Shown: piece after piece, positions 27,004-36,835 of the stretch
How positions within the stretch are numbered: position 1 is the stretch's first letter
Layout of the letters: each line of letters begins with the position of its first letter
Assembly: GCF_000565015.1 (NCBI RefSeq)
Contig: NZ_JDFF01000025.1
Location: forward strand, 1-64,000
Direction of reading: 5' to 3'
From: Porphyromonas catoniae ATCC 51270
GTDB lineage: Bacteria > Bacteroidota > Bacteroidia > Bacteroidales > Porphyromonadaceae
DNA length: 64,000 nucleotides
The notes under the pieces: generated by a model
Told to the model about the DNA's origin: nothing
Seen by the model: only the letters and a program-made list of their open reading frames with translations
Database searches by the model: none
Program-made: the position numbers and the translations under genes

Positions 27004-29664
27004 CTACTTCTTATCGTCGAGGAGCTTCTTGACCTTGAAGGCTAGTGTCTGGTAGTGTGCACGTAGCTCTCTGTCGGTGGTGGAGCTGGCTCGCTGCTCT
27101 AGGATAGGACGTATCTTCACCAGTGCTGCGTAGAAGTACTGGTCAGAGGTGTCGAGGGCAGGGACATTGGCCATCGGATAGATGTTAGCCGAGGGATCGC
27201 CACCGCCGTAGCTGAGACGACCTCTGCTGAGGAGCGTAGAGAAGTCTGTAGGGGCAGAGGCACTGAGACGAAGCATATCCATCGTCATAGGCCCGCTGGT
27301 GAAGCCATAGGGCATGTTGGGGGTAGCCTGGCGGGCGTTGGTAGCACCAACTACTGCCTTGTCAATGAAGTTACGCTGCATGAAGCGCTCCATGTGGTTG
27401 GGGGCTGTCCCCGCAATAGTGGAGGCGAAGATAGCCTTGTAGAGGTCGTCGAAGTACTCTCCGAGCGAATAGCTATTCTTATCTACCTGCGAAGCGATGA
27501 TGATACGGGCACGTAGGTTGAGGATGTCGTTATTGATGAACTCCAGTAGCTGGTCAAAGTAGCTAACATCCATCGGTAGCTTCCGCTCTAGGCTACGATC
27601 GGCATAGCTCTGGAAGCGCTTAGCCTCCGCTAGGATCCATTGGAAGGCTTCGCGCTGCTTGGCCTTAGGTACAACCTGGTAGCGGGGAAGGCCTGTGGAC
27701 AGACGAGCTTCACGGGTTACCACACCTCCGACGAGTGACATGGCATTCTTGAGGTAGAGGTAGTACTGCTGGACGACTGTGAGGTACATCGCCTTCTTCT
27801 TGCGACTGTCGGGGTCGTTCTGGATCCACTGGCCGAGCTGCGAACGAATGATCGCAAGGTTCTTCATCCCAAGCGTGCTGCTCATCAGGTGGTCATCCCC
27901 GAGGTCTTCGGTACGGACAGTTGGGTCTACAGAGTAGGTCTGCCTTGGGGCATATCGGTAGATGGGGTTAGCGACCTTCTTATTGACAAACTCTACCAGA
28001 CGCTTGGCTTCACGGGCGGGATCACCCTCTTCCTCGGGGAAGTAGCGGTAGCCCCACTCTATGGCGTAGCGGTCGTATTCGCCGAGGACGTTGTTGATGA
28101 GACGGACACCCTTGTCGCTAGGCTGTGCTACATAGTTGTAGAACTCACCATCCATGATCGAGGGAGCTAGTCCATACTCACTCGTGAACTTTGCAGAGCG
28201 AAGGTTCGCAGTCGAATAAGCGGTGGAGGCAGCATAGTTATTGAGCAAGCCAAGGGTCTTCCCTACCTCCTGCGTGACGAGGGCAGAGAGCGACTCGAGG
28301 AAGCGGTCCTCGGGCAAGCGTGAGCTACGTACTGCGGGGTCGATGGCAGCAGTGGCGATGAAGCGTTGCTTGTGGATGAGGTTCTCCACGTTGTTATAGA
28401 TCAGGAGCGAGGCATTGAAGATCTCCCCAGTACGTGGGTCGAACCATGAGGCACCCGAGACGGTCTCCTGCGAGTTAGGTATGTAACGGATCGTGGAGTA
28501 TTCGAGGTTGTCTGGGTCAAAGTTCTTGTCCCGAGGGAAGTCTCGTACCTCGATCACGTTGCGGAAACCCGCTGCCTCAAAGGCCTTATTCCACCTCAAT
28601 ACACCTTCCCTCACAGCCTTTGCCCAGGTAGCGGGGAAAGTGTTGTCGAGGTAGAAGGTAATCTTCTTCTCAGGTTCTACGAGTACTCCTTTTGCATAAG
28701 CTTTCTTGTCCTTGGGGATGAGGCACCAGCGGTGGGCAAGGTACACAGGCTCACTCTGGTCGAGGTAGTCGGGGAAGGAGACCTTACGTGACGTCTCATA
28801 GCCCACACGGGCATCGGCTAGACGAGGGATAGCCTGCGAGGGCTTCACCGGAAGGATGGTATAGGTAACCTCTGCCGTGAGGGGCATATCCTTGGCGACG
28901 GTTAGCACGCCCATCAGGGAGGCCGTTACGGAGAAGTTCATCTCGACCTTGACACTGGCATTGGTATCAAAAGCCTTTAGCCCTCGGATGAAGGTTAGGT
29001 TACCATTGCGGGATGAGGATAGCTTGAAGGGTCCCTGCTCCTTGGGGATAATCTCAAAGAAAGGATTGCTCTCCGTGACGAGCGAGTTAAGACTGAGCAC
29101 TACGGCAGAGCTATCGGCAGTGTAGACCTTCGGAGTGAAGGACATGACCACAGGGTCACGATAGTTAAGCTCAAGGGCCTGCTGTAGCTGACGGGAGGCA
29201 TCCCTGCGGTAGACGAGGGTATTGGGAGCCTTCATGACGATGACGCTGTCCTGCTTCTCCAGTCTGAAGACGAAGGGAGCGGAGTTCTTCGACCCCACAG
29301 CTAGATAGTCAGGGTCGGTAGTGGAGGTGATCGTCGCCCCCATCATCAGCTCCTGTCCTAGGTATTTCGTGGGAAGTTCGAGGAAGACTTCGCCGTCGAT
29401 CTTGTGGAGGGAGACGAACTTGCCACGGGCACTCTCCACCTTCTTGTCCTTAAAGAACTTGGTGTACGGGGTCTCCTCCTTTTTCTTCTTCTCTTCCTTC
29501 TCCGGCTTTTCTTCCTTTTTCTTCTCTTCCTTCTTGGGTTCCTGCTTCTTCTCTACCTCCTTGGGCTTGGTCTTGAGTGTGTCGATCTGAGCCGAGGCGG
29601 AGAGCGTGTAGCCACCCAGTAGGAATAGAGCCACCACGAGGGTGCGAATGCTGCTCTTGTGCAT
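27004..29664 (-). CDS. catalytically dead paralogue of the zinc metalloprotease
   Basis: Paralogue of the gene that follows it, with the same domain order and near-identical flanking blocks (VLRWNKAFEAAGFRNVIEVRD; SIMDGEFYNYVAQPSDKGV). The zinc site reads TQEVGKTLGLLNNY: the three histidine ligands are replaced by Gln465, Lys469 and Asn475, while Glu466 remains. It should therefore not bind catalytic zinc. The start at 29664 is chosen because it opens a clean signal peptide (MHKSSIRTLVVALFLLGGY...ASAQ); an upstream ATG at 29754 would add 30 unlikely residues. A strongly Lys/Glu/Pro-rich linker covers about residues 35-70. A substrate-binding, inhibitory or chaperone-like role next to the active enzyme is inference. 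Confidence 0.88.
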   Translation of the reverse strand: MHKSSIRTLVVALFLLGGYTLSASAQIDTLKTKPKEVEKKQEPKKEEKKKEEKPEKEEKKKKEETPYTKFFKDKKVESARGKFVSLHKIDGEVFLELPTKYLGQELMMGATITSTTDPDYLAVGSKNSAPFVFRLEKQDSVIVMKAPNTLVYRRDASRQLQQALELNYRDPVVMSFTPKVYTADSSAVVLSLNSLVTESNPFFEIIPKEQGPFKLSSSRNGNLTFIRGLKAFDTNASVKVEMNFSVTASLMGVLTVAKDMPLTAEVTYTILPVKPSQAIPRLADARVGYETSRKVSFPDYLDQSEPVYLAHRWCLIPKDKKAYAKGVLVEPEKKITFYLDNTFPATWAKAVREGVLRWNKAFEAAGFRNVIEVRDFPRDKNFDPDNLEYSTIRYIPNSQETVSGASWFDPRTGEIFNASLLIYNNVENLIHKQRFIATAAIDPAVRSSRLPEDRFLESLSALVTQEVGKTLGLLNNYAASTAYSTANLRSAKFTSEYGLAPSIMDGEFYNYVAQPSDKGVRLINNVLGEYDRYAIEWGYRYFPEEEGDPAREAKRLVEFVNKKVANPIYRYAPRQTYSVDPTVRTEDLGDDHLMSSTLGMKNLAIIRSQLGQWIQNDPDSRKKKAMYLTVVQQYYLYLKNAMSLVGGVVTREARLSTGLPRYQVVPKAKQREAFQWILAEAKRFQSYADRSLERKLPMDVSYFDQLLEFINNDILNLRARIIIASQVDKNSYSLGEYFDDLYKAIFASTIAGTAPNHMERFMQRNFIDKAVVGATNARQATPNMPYGFTSGPMTMDMLRLSASAPTDFSTLLSRGRLSYGGGDPSANIYPMANVPALDTSDQYFYAALVKIRPILEQRASSTTDRELRAHYQTLAFKVKKLLDDKK

Positions 29665-29813
29665 GAATCTATCGTTTATTGTATTTGTGATTTTGCTTGT
29701 GTCACTAACTATTATATTTCCCTTCCTCTGCCTGTAAACCCTAGGGGATGACATCCCTGACTCTAGGTCTGTCCCAATATCGCGCCAATGCCTCGTTTTC
29801 TTCCGCCCAGATT

Positions 29814-29887
29814 CTCTAGAGTTTCCCCTTTGCTTCTCTAGAGGTCTTGAAGAAGTCTTCTAGAGAATTGTGACGAAAGCTCTAGAG
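29814..29887. repeat. 22-bp-period CTCTAGAG array B
   Basis: CTCTAGAG starts at 29814, 29836 and 29880, with TTCTAGAG at 29858, so the period is exactly 22 bp. The 14-base spacers differ from each other and from those of array A. The array sits inside the locus, in the 326-bp gap between the PKD-like lipoprotein stop and the pseudo-protease start, where a transcript leader or promoter would be expected. Confidence 0.83.
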
Positions 29888-29990
29888 CCTGTAATAGCCA
29901 TGGTCGTAGGGCTCGTGCAGAGGCGAGGCTGTGTGCTAAGGAAAGCCTACGACACAGCCTCACCTATGAAGGACAATACTGATGGGAATA

Positions 29991-31481
29991 CTAACGGGGC
30001 TCTCTGTAGACGAGCTTCGTCACCTTGCCCAGCGAGGTATCTCGCCAGAGCTGCTGAGCGGTACTACCCGAGACATCATAGCTATAGACCGCTCCTGCCG
30101 AGCCGTCATAGGTAGCGATGTAGAGACGTGTCCCTCCAGAGAGCACCATACTCTGTATCGTCTCTGAAGCTCCGAGCGTGATGTAGGCTTCGGGGGAGGA
30201 GGTGACTTGACGCTGTAGGTCATAGAGGTAGATCTTGTTGCCAGCAGCTACATAGGCCGAGTTATGCTCAGGACGCAGAGCGAGGTGAGTTGGGCTGTCT
30301 GTCCCCTTGTAGATGATACGTTGCATGGGGTAGCTTGTCCCAGCCTTGGAGGAGCTAAGGAAAAGGTTAGGCTCGATCACCGCTAGGGTATATTCACTCG
30401 AGGATGCGCTATGTGTCAGCAGAGCTACATGGCTCATCGTCGTAGTACCTGACATATCAAGGAGGGTACTTCCTGAGAAGGGATTGCCCGTGACAGATAC
30501 GTCTTGTCCAGTGAAGGGATCGGGCTCACTGTAGGTGGCCTTGAAGGGATAGACCTTATTCCCCGAGCCAGCGAGCTCCAGCACGATGGCTGTACCCGTA
30601 GTCTCATCGAAGAGCACTAAGCCACCCGAGTAGATGGCATTGCGCCATACACTGATTCGCCCTGCTAGGACGGGGAGCGTACCGGAGAAGGCAGTCCGAA
30701 GGCGAGCGTCATTCAGACGGCGGGGGAGCGTCGTCTGTAGACCTACGGTGTAGAGGTTACCCCCAGCGACGACGTACTCATTGAGGTCCTGCGGGGAGAA
30801 GGCATTCGCCTGGACGGTATGCCCATTGAAGTTCATACGAGAGCCTATGACCTTCAGAGAGTCTGCATTCATTCTATAGCCCCAGGTATCGGCACCGACG
30901 AATAGGTAGTTGGTCGTCCTGCCTGCCCCCGTGGTATGGGTAAACATATTCAGCGTCTGTGGTGTCCCCGTTAGGTCACGATCTACGCCACCCTCGGTGA
31001 AGATATCCGCAACGGGATTGGCGGCCTGCCCGAAGGGGTAGTAGCCGACAGCCGTCTTCCCCGACTGCTGTGTGAGGGCATAGAGCCCCTCACGATACTT
31101 GAAGTTCACACGGATGCGGAAGCGATGGTAGTAGGTACCATCAGGGGTCTGCATCTTGAGGCGAGCAGGGTGAATACCATAGTCCGAGCTCTTAGTCGGT
31201 GTATAGGCGAGCGTGCTGGTCGTAGAGACCTTCTTGTAGTCCACTTCCCACTCGATCGTAGGAGTCACATTTGCCCCATTGGTGATCTTATACTGGGGAG
31301 CCTGTATCGTGAGCGTAGAGCCAAACTCTACCTCGTAGAGCTCCTGCAGCTGCGAAGTGGGGTCTACCACCTCTAGGGGATGCGTCACCCCCGTAGAGTG
31401 ATCCTTGTAGCACGAGCTGACGACTCCGAGGGTAAGCAAGGAGGCGAGCGCTATGCTGAGCTTATATGTCTGTCGCTTCAT
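29991..31481 (-). CDS. PKD-like family surface lipoprotein
   Basis: A 496-aa lipoprotein: the signal peptide ends in the lipobox VSSC (Cys24). The N-terminal part (ELYEVEFGSTLTIQAPQYKI...IEWEVDYKKVSTT...LAYTPTKSSDYGIHPARLKM) matches the PKD-like lipoproteins that accompany SusCD and DUF4843 genes. The rest contains repeated short strands that may form a beta-propeller. It lies 5 bp after the DUF4843 gene in the same operon. A ligand-binding role at the cell surface is inferred from context. Confidence 0.85.
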   Translation of the reverse strand: MKRQTYKLSIALASLLTLGVVSSCYKDHSTGVTHPLEVVDPTSQLQELYEVEFGSTLTIQAPQYKITNGANVTPTIEWEVDYKKVSTTSTLAYTPTKSSDYGIHPARLKMQTPDGTYYHRFRIRVNFKYREGLYALTQQSGKTAVGYYPFGQAANPVADIFTEGGVDRDLTGTPQTLNMFTHTTGAGRTTNYLFVGADTWGYRMNADSLKVIGSRMNFNGHTVQANAFSPQDLNEYVVAGGNLYTVGLQTTLPRRLNDARLRTAFSGTLPVLAGRISVWRNAIYSGGLVLFDETTGTAIVLELAGSGNKVYPFKATYSEPDPFTGQDVSVTGNPFSGSTLLDMSGTTTMSHVALLTHSASSSEYTLAVIEPNLFLSSSKAGTSYPMQRIIYKGTDSPTHLALRPEHNSAYVAAGNKIYLYDLQRQVTSSPEAYITLGASETIQSMVLSGGTRLYIATYDGSAGAVYSYDVSGSTAQQLWRDTSLGKVTKLVYREPR

Positions 31482-31486
31482 GTGTC

Positions 31487-32260
31487 TTATTGTCTGAATT
31501 GTTGGAGAGCACGCTTGGTCGCCTCGGGGATGGGCTCACCGATCTCGTTGAGAGCAGCCTCGATATTGACCAAGAGCTGGTAGAAGACCTCTACATTACC
31601 TAGATGGCTAAAGGCATCATAGAGCTCCATCTCATCCTGATGGTAGCGGGCTAGGATAGCTCGGTACTTCTTCAGAGAGAAGTCTCCGCAGAAGTACTGG
31701 TAGCTAGAGTTCACCCAGAAGTCTCGTGTGATCATCAGCCCATTGCTCGCCGTCACCGTGATGCGGTTCAGCTCGGTGAAGGCTGTCCTCAGATCCGAGG
31801 TAGCCTCTAGCACTAGGACGAGCGTATCGGCCTTACCCTCCTCGGTCTGGAGGGCACTACGGATAAAGGTCACAGGGAACGTCCCATTCAGGGAGTCCGC
31901 AGCGAAGGTATATTGGCTCTCCAATGCCTTGAAGTGCTGCCCCACACGTGCCGTAGAGGCAGCTTCATCTACTCGCACTCTAAAAGCTAGCGGAGTAGAG
32001 GCAGCCGTGCCCGTATGACGTACTGGGATATTCACCGTGAACTCGGTGAGGGCATCGGGACGTGTCCCATAGCTCTCCCGTATGATCCGGTCATCAGCAC
32101 TGGTAAAGTGGAAGTACACACTACGTGGGGCTGAATAGAAGCCATCACGACTGATATACTCTATATGTTCGTCCTCGGTCTTCTGACAGCTCGTGAGCGT
32201 AAGCCCAGTGAGTGCAAGGCAGAGGAGGAGCTTTATATGGATCCTTTTCATTGTTCGCAT
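31487..32260 (-). CDS. DUF4843 family lipoprotein
   Basis: A 257-aa lipoprotein with signal peptide and lipobox LTSC (Cys25), followed by QKTEDEHIEYISRDGFYS. The body (FTVNIPVRHTGTAASTPLAF, AGQHF-like VGQHFKALESQYTFAADSLN, and VLVLEATSD) is the DUF4843 pattern of Calx-beta-like strands. It lies between the SusD-like and PKD-like genes, 17 bp after SusD. The function is unknown; it is a standard companion of this SusCD subtype. Confidence 0.85.
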   Translation of the reverse strand: MRTMKRIHIKLLLCLALTGLTLTSCQKTEDEHIEYISRDGFYSAPRSVYFHFTSADDRIIRESYGTRPDALTEFTVNIPVRHTGTAASTPLAFRVRVDEAASTARVGQHFKALESQYTFAADSLNGTFPVTFIRSALQTEEGKADTLVLVLEATSDLRTAFTELNRITVTASNGLMITRDFWVNSSYQYFCGDFSLKKYRAILARYHQDEMELYDAFSHLGNVEVFYQLLVNIEAALNEIGEPIPEATKRALQQFRQ

Positions 32261-32277
32261 TATCTGAGGGTGATCGA

Positions 32278-33738
32278 TCAGTGATTGCCGTAGGTAAGCT
32301 CAAGCTGTGGCCAGGGCAGGGTGAACATCTCTTCCGTGGGCGTCACACTCTCCCCAGTCAGTGAGGGGAAGGCGAGGAAGAAGTGCTTGATCGCATGGAA
32401 CGATAGCCCCTCTCCAGGTGTCTCACGGATGTACTCGCGCATCAGTTCCTTGTCAAAGGCAGCCTGATTCGAGAAGTTAGCAGTCGTCAGTGGTGCTAAC
32501 CCTCGGCTGTCACGTATCTTGTTCAGTGCCTCTACAGCTGCAGCAGGATCGGTAGGATAGCTCGCTTCGGCTAGGATGTAGTACATCTCGGGTAGGCGAA
32601 TGAGCATGATCCCCTTGCTCGAGGTCGCGATGGAGCGAAGCAGATCCCTATCTGGAAGCAGACGGATGAACTGCGTGTAGGAGTCGATCTGACGGAAGTA
32701 GGCTACCTGACGATTGTCGATGGAGGCTCCCCCGCCTAGTGGAGTGTAGAGCTCATTGAGGGCTCGGAGCAGGCGTCCCTGATCGACATTACCTGCCCCC
32801 CCTGTAGAAAGGTAGGTCGTAGATATCCAATCTAGGAACTTAGGAGCATACAGCCCAAAGACAAGCTCCCGATCAGCAGGGAAGCGGGTCACGTTAGCGA
32901 AGGCAGAGCGATCCGCTAGGCCGAAGTCCACACTGTGAGCGATGACCTTCTGCGCATATTCGATAGCCTTGGCAGTCTCCCCCATAGCATTGTAGACACG
33001 AGCCTTCGTCGCATAGACAGCATACTTATTGAAGTGCACGATGCGGTTTGTCTCGTAGGTCGCCACCGTGAGATCACCTCCTCTGATCGTCTCATCACCA
33101 CTGAGGAGTGCCTCTGCTTGGTCGAGGTCAGCTAGGATATTCTTGTACGTATCCTCGAGGTTGTAGAGATGCTTATTCTGGAGGTTGAAGTCATAGGAGT
33201 AGGGAATGCCACGTGTCGTCTTGAGTGTACCAGCAGCCTTAGCTCGGCGGTAGTCCGCAGCGAAGATACGAGCGACATCAAAGTGCAGGAAGGCACGTAG
33301 CCCATAGGCTTCACCTCGTGCGAGCTGGAGCACATGCCCCGAGAGGGCACTCTTCTGAGCATTGGCGAGGATGTTATTGACGTAGGAAATCACTTGGTAC
33401 TGGGCAGACCAGATAGCGTCAATCTGATCCCGCACCTGAGGGTTGGTATAGCGATAGCGGTTCACATGATAGTTCATGGACACACTATTCACATTACCTA
33501 TCGTCTGGGAGATATTCTCTAGGAAGCCTGCTGTGAGTACCCCTCCATAGAGCCCCTGCTCAGCCATAGAGCCATAGACCCCGTACATAGCATCCTCGTA
33601 GCCTCGTATCGTGGAGAACTGTACATCCTCAAGGAGTGTACCCTTGGACTGGATATCAAGGAACTTATTGCAGGAAGGCAGTAGAGCCAACGTCAGTAGA
33701 CCCACAGCCAGGGGGCGGATTATCATCTTTCTCATCAT
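32278..33738 (-). CDS. RagB/SusD family nutrient-binding lipoprotein
   Basis: A 486-aa SusD-like lipoprotein with lipobox LPSC (Cys23), then NKFLDIQSKGTLLED, the typical mature start. Helical blocks YGLRAFLHFDVARIFAADYRR and the C-terminal REYIRETPGEGLSFHAIKHF support the call. It lies 22 bp after its SusC partner and heads the set of accessory lipoproteins and proteases. The locus looks peptide-directed because proteases rather than glycosidases follow, which is an inference. Confidence 0.94.
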   Translation of the reverse strand: MMRKMIIRPLAVGLLTLALLPSCNKFLDIQSKGTLLEDVQFSTIRGYEDAMYGVYGSMAEQGLYGGVLTAGFLENISQTIGNVNSVSMNYHVNRYRYTNPQVRDQIDAIWSAQYQVISYVNNILANAQKSALSGHVLQLARGEAYGLRAFLHFDVARIFAADYRRAKAAGTLKTTRGIPYSYDFNLQNKHLYNLEDTYKNILADLDQAEALLSGDETIRGGDLTVATYETNRIVHFNKYAVYATKARVYNAMGETAKAIEYAQKVIAHSVDFGLADRSAFANVTRFPADRELVFGLYAPKFLDWISTTYLSTGGAGNVDQGRLLRALNELYTPLGGGASIDNRQVAYFRQIDSYTQFIRLLPDRDLLRSIATSSKGIMLIRLPEMYYILAEASYPTDPAAAVEALNKIRDSRGLAPLTTANFSNQAAFDKELMREYIRETPGEGLSFHAIKHFFLAFPSLTGESVTPTEEMFTLPWPQLELTYGNH

Positions 33739-33760
33739 TGTATCGTTGAGGAGTGGGTGG

Positions 33761-36700
33761 TTAGAAGGAGAGGCGAGCCGACAGCTCTATACTCCGTGCG
33801 AAGGGATAGTCTAGCCCACGCTCACGCTTGACCGTGGAGAGATAGAAGAGGTCATTGGAGAGGAGCTCGAAGCGTGCACGACGTAGGTGTAGCTTCTTCA
33901 CCCATGCTGCCTCCGTCTCGTAGGCCAGTGAGAGGCTACGTAGGGTCAGGTAGTACTCCTTCTGTACGAAGCGACTGCTCTGATAGGGACTCTCGCGGTT
34001 GGCGATATCCTTGTACTTGGCGACATCGCCGGGCTTCTTCCAGCGGTCGTTCAGGACACGCTCATCGGCATTGTACTGGGGGTCTGCTCCCTCTACTCGA
34101 GAGGCGAGGGTCTGGTTGTAGACCACAGCCCCGAGGGAGTAGCCAAAGCTAGCATTGAGCGAGAAGCCCTTGTAGAAGAGGTAGGACGAAAGCGTCCCAT
34201 AAGCCCAAGGGCTCGTATCACCGAAGACGATACGGTCGTTGGAGTCGTAGTCGAAGGTATAGGAGCCATCACGCTTGATGTAGATCTCCTTACCCGTGGC
34301 AGGGTCGATTCCAGCCGAGGGGACTACCTTCAGAGCTGTGAGCGACTGCCCCTCCTCGTAGAGAGGGAGCGGGGTCGTGGAGCGGTTCAGCACCGTGTCC
34401 TTGGCATAGGAGTCGTTCAGTGCCTTGAGGGCATTACTGATCTTCTTCACCTTATTCCTATTATAGGAGTAGTTCAGAGCGAGCGTCCACTGCAGATCTT
34501 GGTTCTGAATAGGCACGACACGGGTGGAGAATTCCAGCCCTGAGTTCACGACCTCCCCGACGTTCTGCTTTGCCGTGACGACACCGATCGAGGGCGCCTT
34601 CGTGACATCCAGCAGGAGGTTGTCCGTCAGCTTACGGTAGGCATCGAAGGTCAGATCCCAGCGACTCTTGAAGAGCGTCAGGTCAAGCCCTACGTTCTGG
34701 TTCAGCGTACGCTCCCACTTGAGGTCAGGGTTCCCAATGCCACGAGGTACGGCACCTGCACCGACTAGGTAGTTGATATTCTTATTGTAGTCGTAGGTCG
34801 TGTAAGCCTGATAGGGCTCGAAGGACATATTCCCTAGATACCCGAGGCTCGCACGTAGCTTCAGCAGTTGGATATTCTTGTTGCCCTTGAAGAAGGACTC
34901 GTTGTGGATATTCCACCCTCCACCGAGCGACCAGAAGGGTGCAAAGCGCTGGTTCTTCCCGAACTTCGAGGAGCCCTCATAGCGGAAGACGAAGTCCAGC
35001 GAATAACGGTTATCATAGATGGCATTTCCATTGAGGAAGAAGCCTGCTGCCGTTGAGTAGTTATCCGAGCCTGAGGGGCGAGCACCACTGCGATAGCCAA
35101 GGGCGAAGTTGGGGTGCCCAAGGTTGTCTGAGTAGAAGCCTCGGCTCGTGTAGGTAGAGGCATCAGCGGACGAAGACTCAATATTAGCCCCAGCCATAGA
35201 GGTGACATAGAGCTTGTCGAGGAAGGTGCGGTTGTAGGACACCATCAGCTTCCCCATGTAGTTGAAGCCCTTCGACTGATTCTCTACCATCTCCCCACGC
35301 TGGTCGAGAGCGTCGCCACGGAAGTCATTGGAGAGAGGTGAACGGAACTTACGTCCACTACCGCTACGGATCGTGAAGGAGAAGTCTCCATCTACTCGGA
35401 AGTCCCCAATCCAAGCCTGCAGGGTAGATGTATTCAACAAGTCGATATTCTGCGACTGATTATAGCTCCCGAGCTTGGCCTCATAAAGCGGGTTATTCAC
35501 CCGATCACCTCTGAAGCTCTTGACGAGCTGACCATCGGTGCCATAGGGCGAGAGATAGGGGTTCATACGGGAGAAGTTGCTGAACGACCCGTAGTTCGGC
35601 TCGTCCGAAGAGACCCTATTAACCGTAAGGTTATTGGATAGGAAGATGCGATTAGGTCTGTTGTAGGAGAGCTTGAAGCTACCCGACACACGCTCACGCC
35701 CCGATTGGATCATGACCCCCTGCTCGTTACCATAGCGTAGAGTCAGGCCGTAACGGACGAACTGGTCACCACCCTCTGCACTGAGGCTGTGAGAGTGAGA
35801 GACCCCCATACGTAGGGGCTTAGAGAGCCAGTCCGTATTCACCCCACTACGGATCATGCGTACCACGGCATCACGCTCTAGGTCCTTGCGATACTGCTCA
35901 GCAGGGTCGCTACCAGTGTAGACCCCAGCTAGCTCCTCATAGCGAAGCTTCTGCTCGGGATTTAGTAGGTGATAGCCACTGAGGTCTGGGGTGGTAAGGC
36001 GGAGCGTACCACTATAATTAAGGCGAATAGCTCCCTGCTCAATAGGCTTGGTGGTGATGACGATGACCCCAGCTGCGGCCTTCGCCCCATAGAGAGCAGA
36101 GGCAGAGGCATCCTTGAGCACAGTGACGCTCTCGATGGTGTTCATATCCATATCGTAGATGTAGTTCACGTCTACGATAGCACCATCTACAACGAAGAGA
36201 GGGAGGTTGGCAGCTCCCGAGAACGTTGCACGGCCACGGAGGTTGAGGTCTGGGCGAGCATTTGGGTCAGAGCCGAGGTTATTCTGTTGCACGATCTGTA
36301 GCCCTGGGACGAACGCCTCTAGGCTCTCAAGCAGGTTCTTCGTACCCATCGAGAGCAGTTCCTTAGCCTTGACAGTCGTCTGTGACCCAGTGAAGCTCTT
36401 CTTGTCCTTCTTCGTGAAGCCCGTGATAACGACATCCGTGAGGGTCTCGCTATCGGGATCTAGGGCTATGCGCTGGGACTTCCCTGCCTGCAGGGTGATA
36501 CTCTTAGCCTTGTAGCCGATGAAGCTTAGGCGAATGGTCTCGCTGGGCTTAGTAGTCTTAAACTCAAAGTACCCTTTAGCATCTGTGATGTAGACAGCCT
36601 TTGATCCACTGACCTGCACCGTGACACCCATCATAGGCTCACCACTCTCATCCAAGATGGTCGCACTGATGATACCCGCTGTTGAATGGGGTTGATCCTG

Positions 36701-36817
36701 TTGCTCTGCCCTCCCTATCTGGTAGGTAGATGCTACAGCTGCTGGTTGGATGGTAAGGGTCAGCCATCCCGCGGTAAATAACAACGTTGTAAATCTCATT
36801 ACATACTCATGTTGCAT
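33761..36817 (-). CDS. SusC/RagA family TonB-linked outer membrane protein
   Basis: A 1018-aa TonB-dependent importer. After the signal peptide a carboxypeptidase-regulatory-like domain (ILDESGEPMMGVTVQVSGSK) precedes the SusC-type sequence TDVVITGFTKKDKKSFTGS and a plug with NTIESVTVLKDASASALYG. The barrel ends SIELSARLSF with a terminal Phe. The start at 36817 or the in-frame ATG at 36799 (MRFTTLLFTAGW) are both possible; the second gives the cleaner signal peptide. A structured leader lies just upstream. It is the first gene of the metalloprotease locus. Confidence 0.95.
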   Translation of the reverse strand: MQHEYVMRFTTLLFTAGWLTLTIQPAAVASTYQIGRAEQQDQPHSTAGIISATILDESGEPMMGVTVQVSGSKAVYITDAKGYFEFKTTKPSETIRLSFIGYKAKSITLQAGKSQRIALDPDSETLTDVVITGFTKKDKKSFTGSQTTVKAKELLSMGTKNLLESLEAFVPGLQIVQQNNLGSDPNARPDLNLRGRATFSGAANLPLFVVDGAIVDVNYIYDMDMNTIESVTVLKDASASALYGAKAAAGVIVITTKPIEQGAIRLNYSGTLRLTTPDLSGYHLLNPEQKLRYEELAGVYTGSDPAEQYRKDLERDAVVRMIRSGVNTDWLSKPLRMGVSHSHSLSAEGGDQFVRYGLTLRYGNEQGVMIQSGRERVSGSFKLSYNRPNRIFLSNNLTVNRVSSDEPNYGSFSNFSRMNPYLSPYGTDGQLVKSFRGDRVNNPLYEAKLGSYNQSQNIDLLNTSTLQAWIGDFRVDGDFSFTIRSGSGRKFRSPLSNDFRGDALDQRGEMVENQSKGFNYMGKLMVSYNRTFLDKLYVTSMAGANIESSSADASTYTSRGFYSDNLGHPNFALGYRSGARPSGSDNYSTAAGFFLNGNAIYDNRYSLDFVFRYEGSSKFGKNQRFAPFWSLGGGWNIHNESFFKGNKNIQLLKLRASLGYLGNMSFEPYQAYTTYDYNKNINYLVGAGAVPRGIGNPDLKWERTLNQNVGLDLTLFKSRWDLTFDAYRKLTDNLLLDVTKAPSIGVVTAKQNVGEVVNSGLEFSTRVVPIQNQDLQWTLALNYSYNRNKVKKISNALKALNDSYAKDTVLNRSTTPLPLYEEGQSLTALKVVPSAGIDPATGKEIYIKRDGSYTFDYDSNDRIVFGDTSPWAYGTLSSYLFYKGFSLNASFGYSLGAVVYNQTLASRVEGADPQYNADERVLNDRWKKPGDVAKYKDIANRESPYQSSRFVQKEYYLTLRSLSLAYETEAAWVKKLHLRRARFELLSNDLFYLSTVKRERGLDYPFARSIELSARLSF

Positions 36818-36835
36818 TGATAATTTGGGTCAGGG

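Noticed and set aside
29321-29622. plus-strand Phe/Leu/Ser-rich frames resembling membrane proteins
   Set aside because: They are the complement of the Lys/Glu-rich linker of the pseudo-protease gene.
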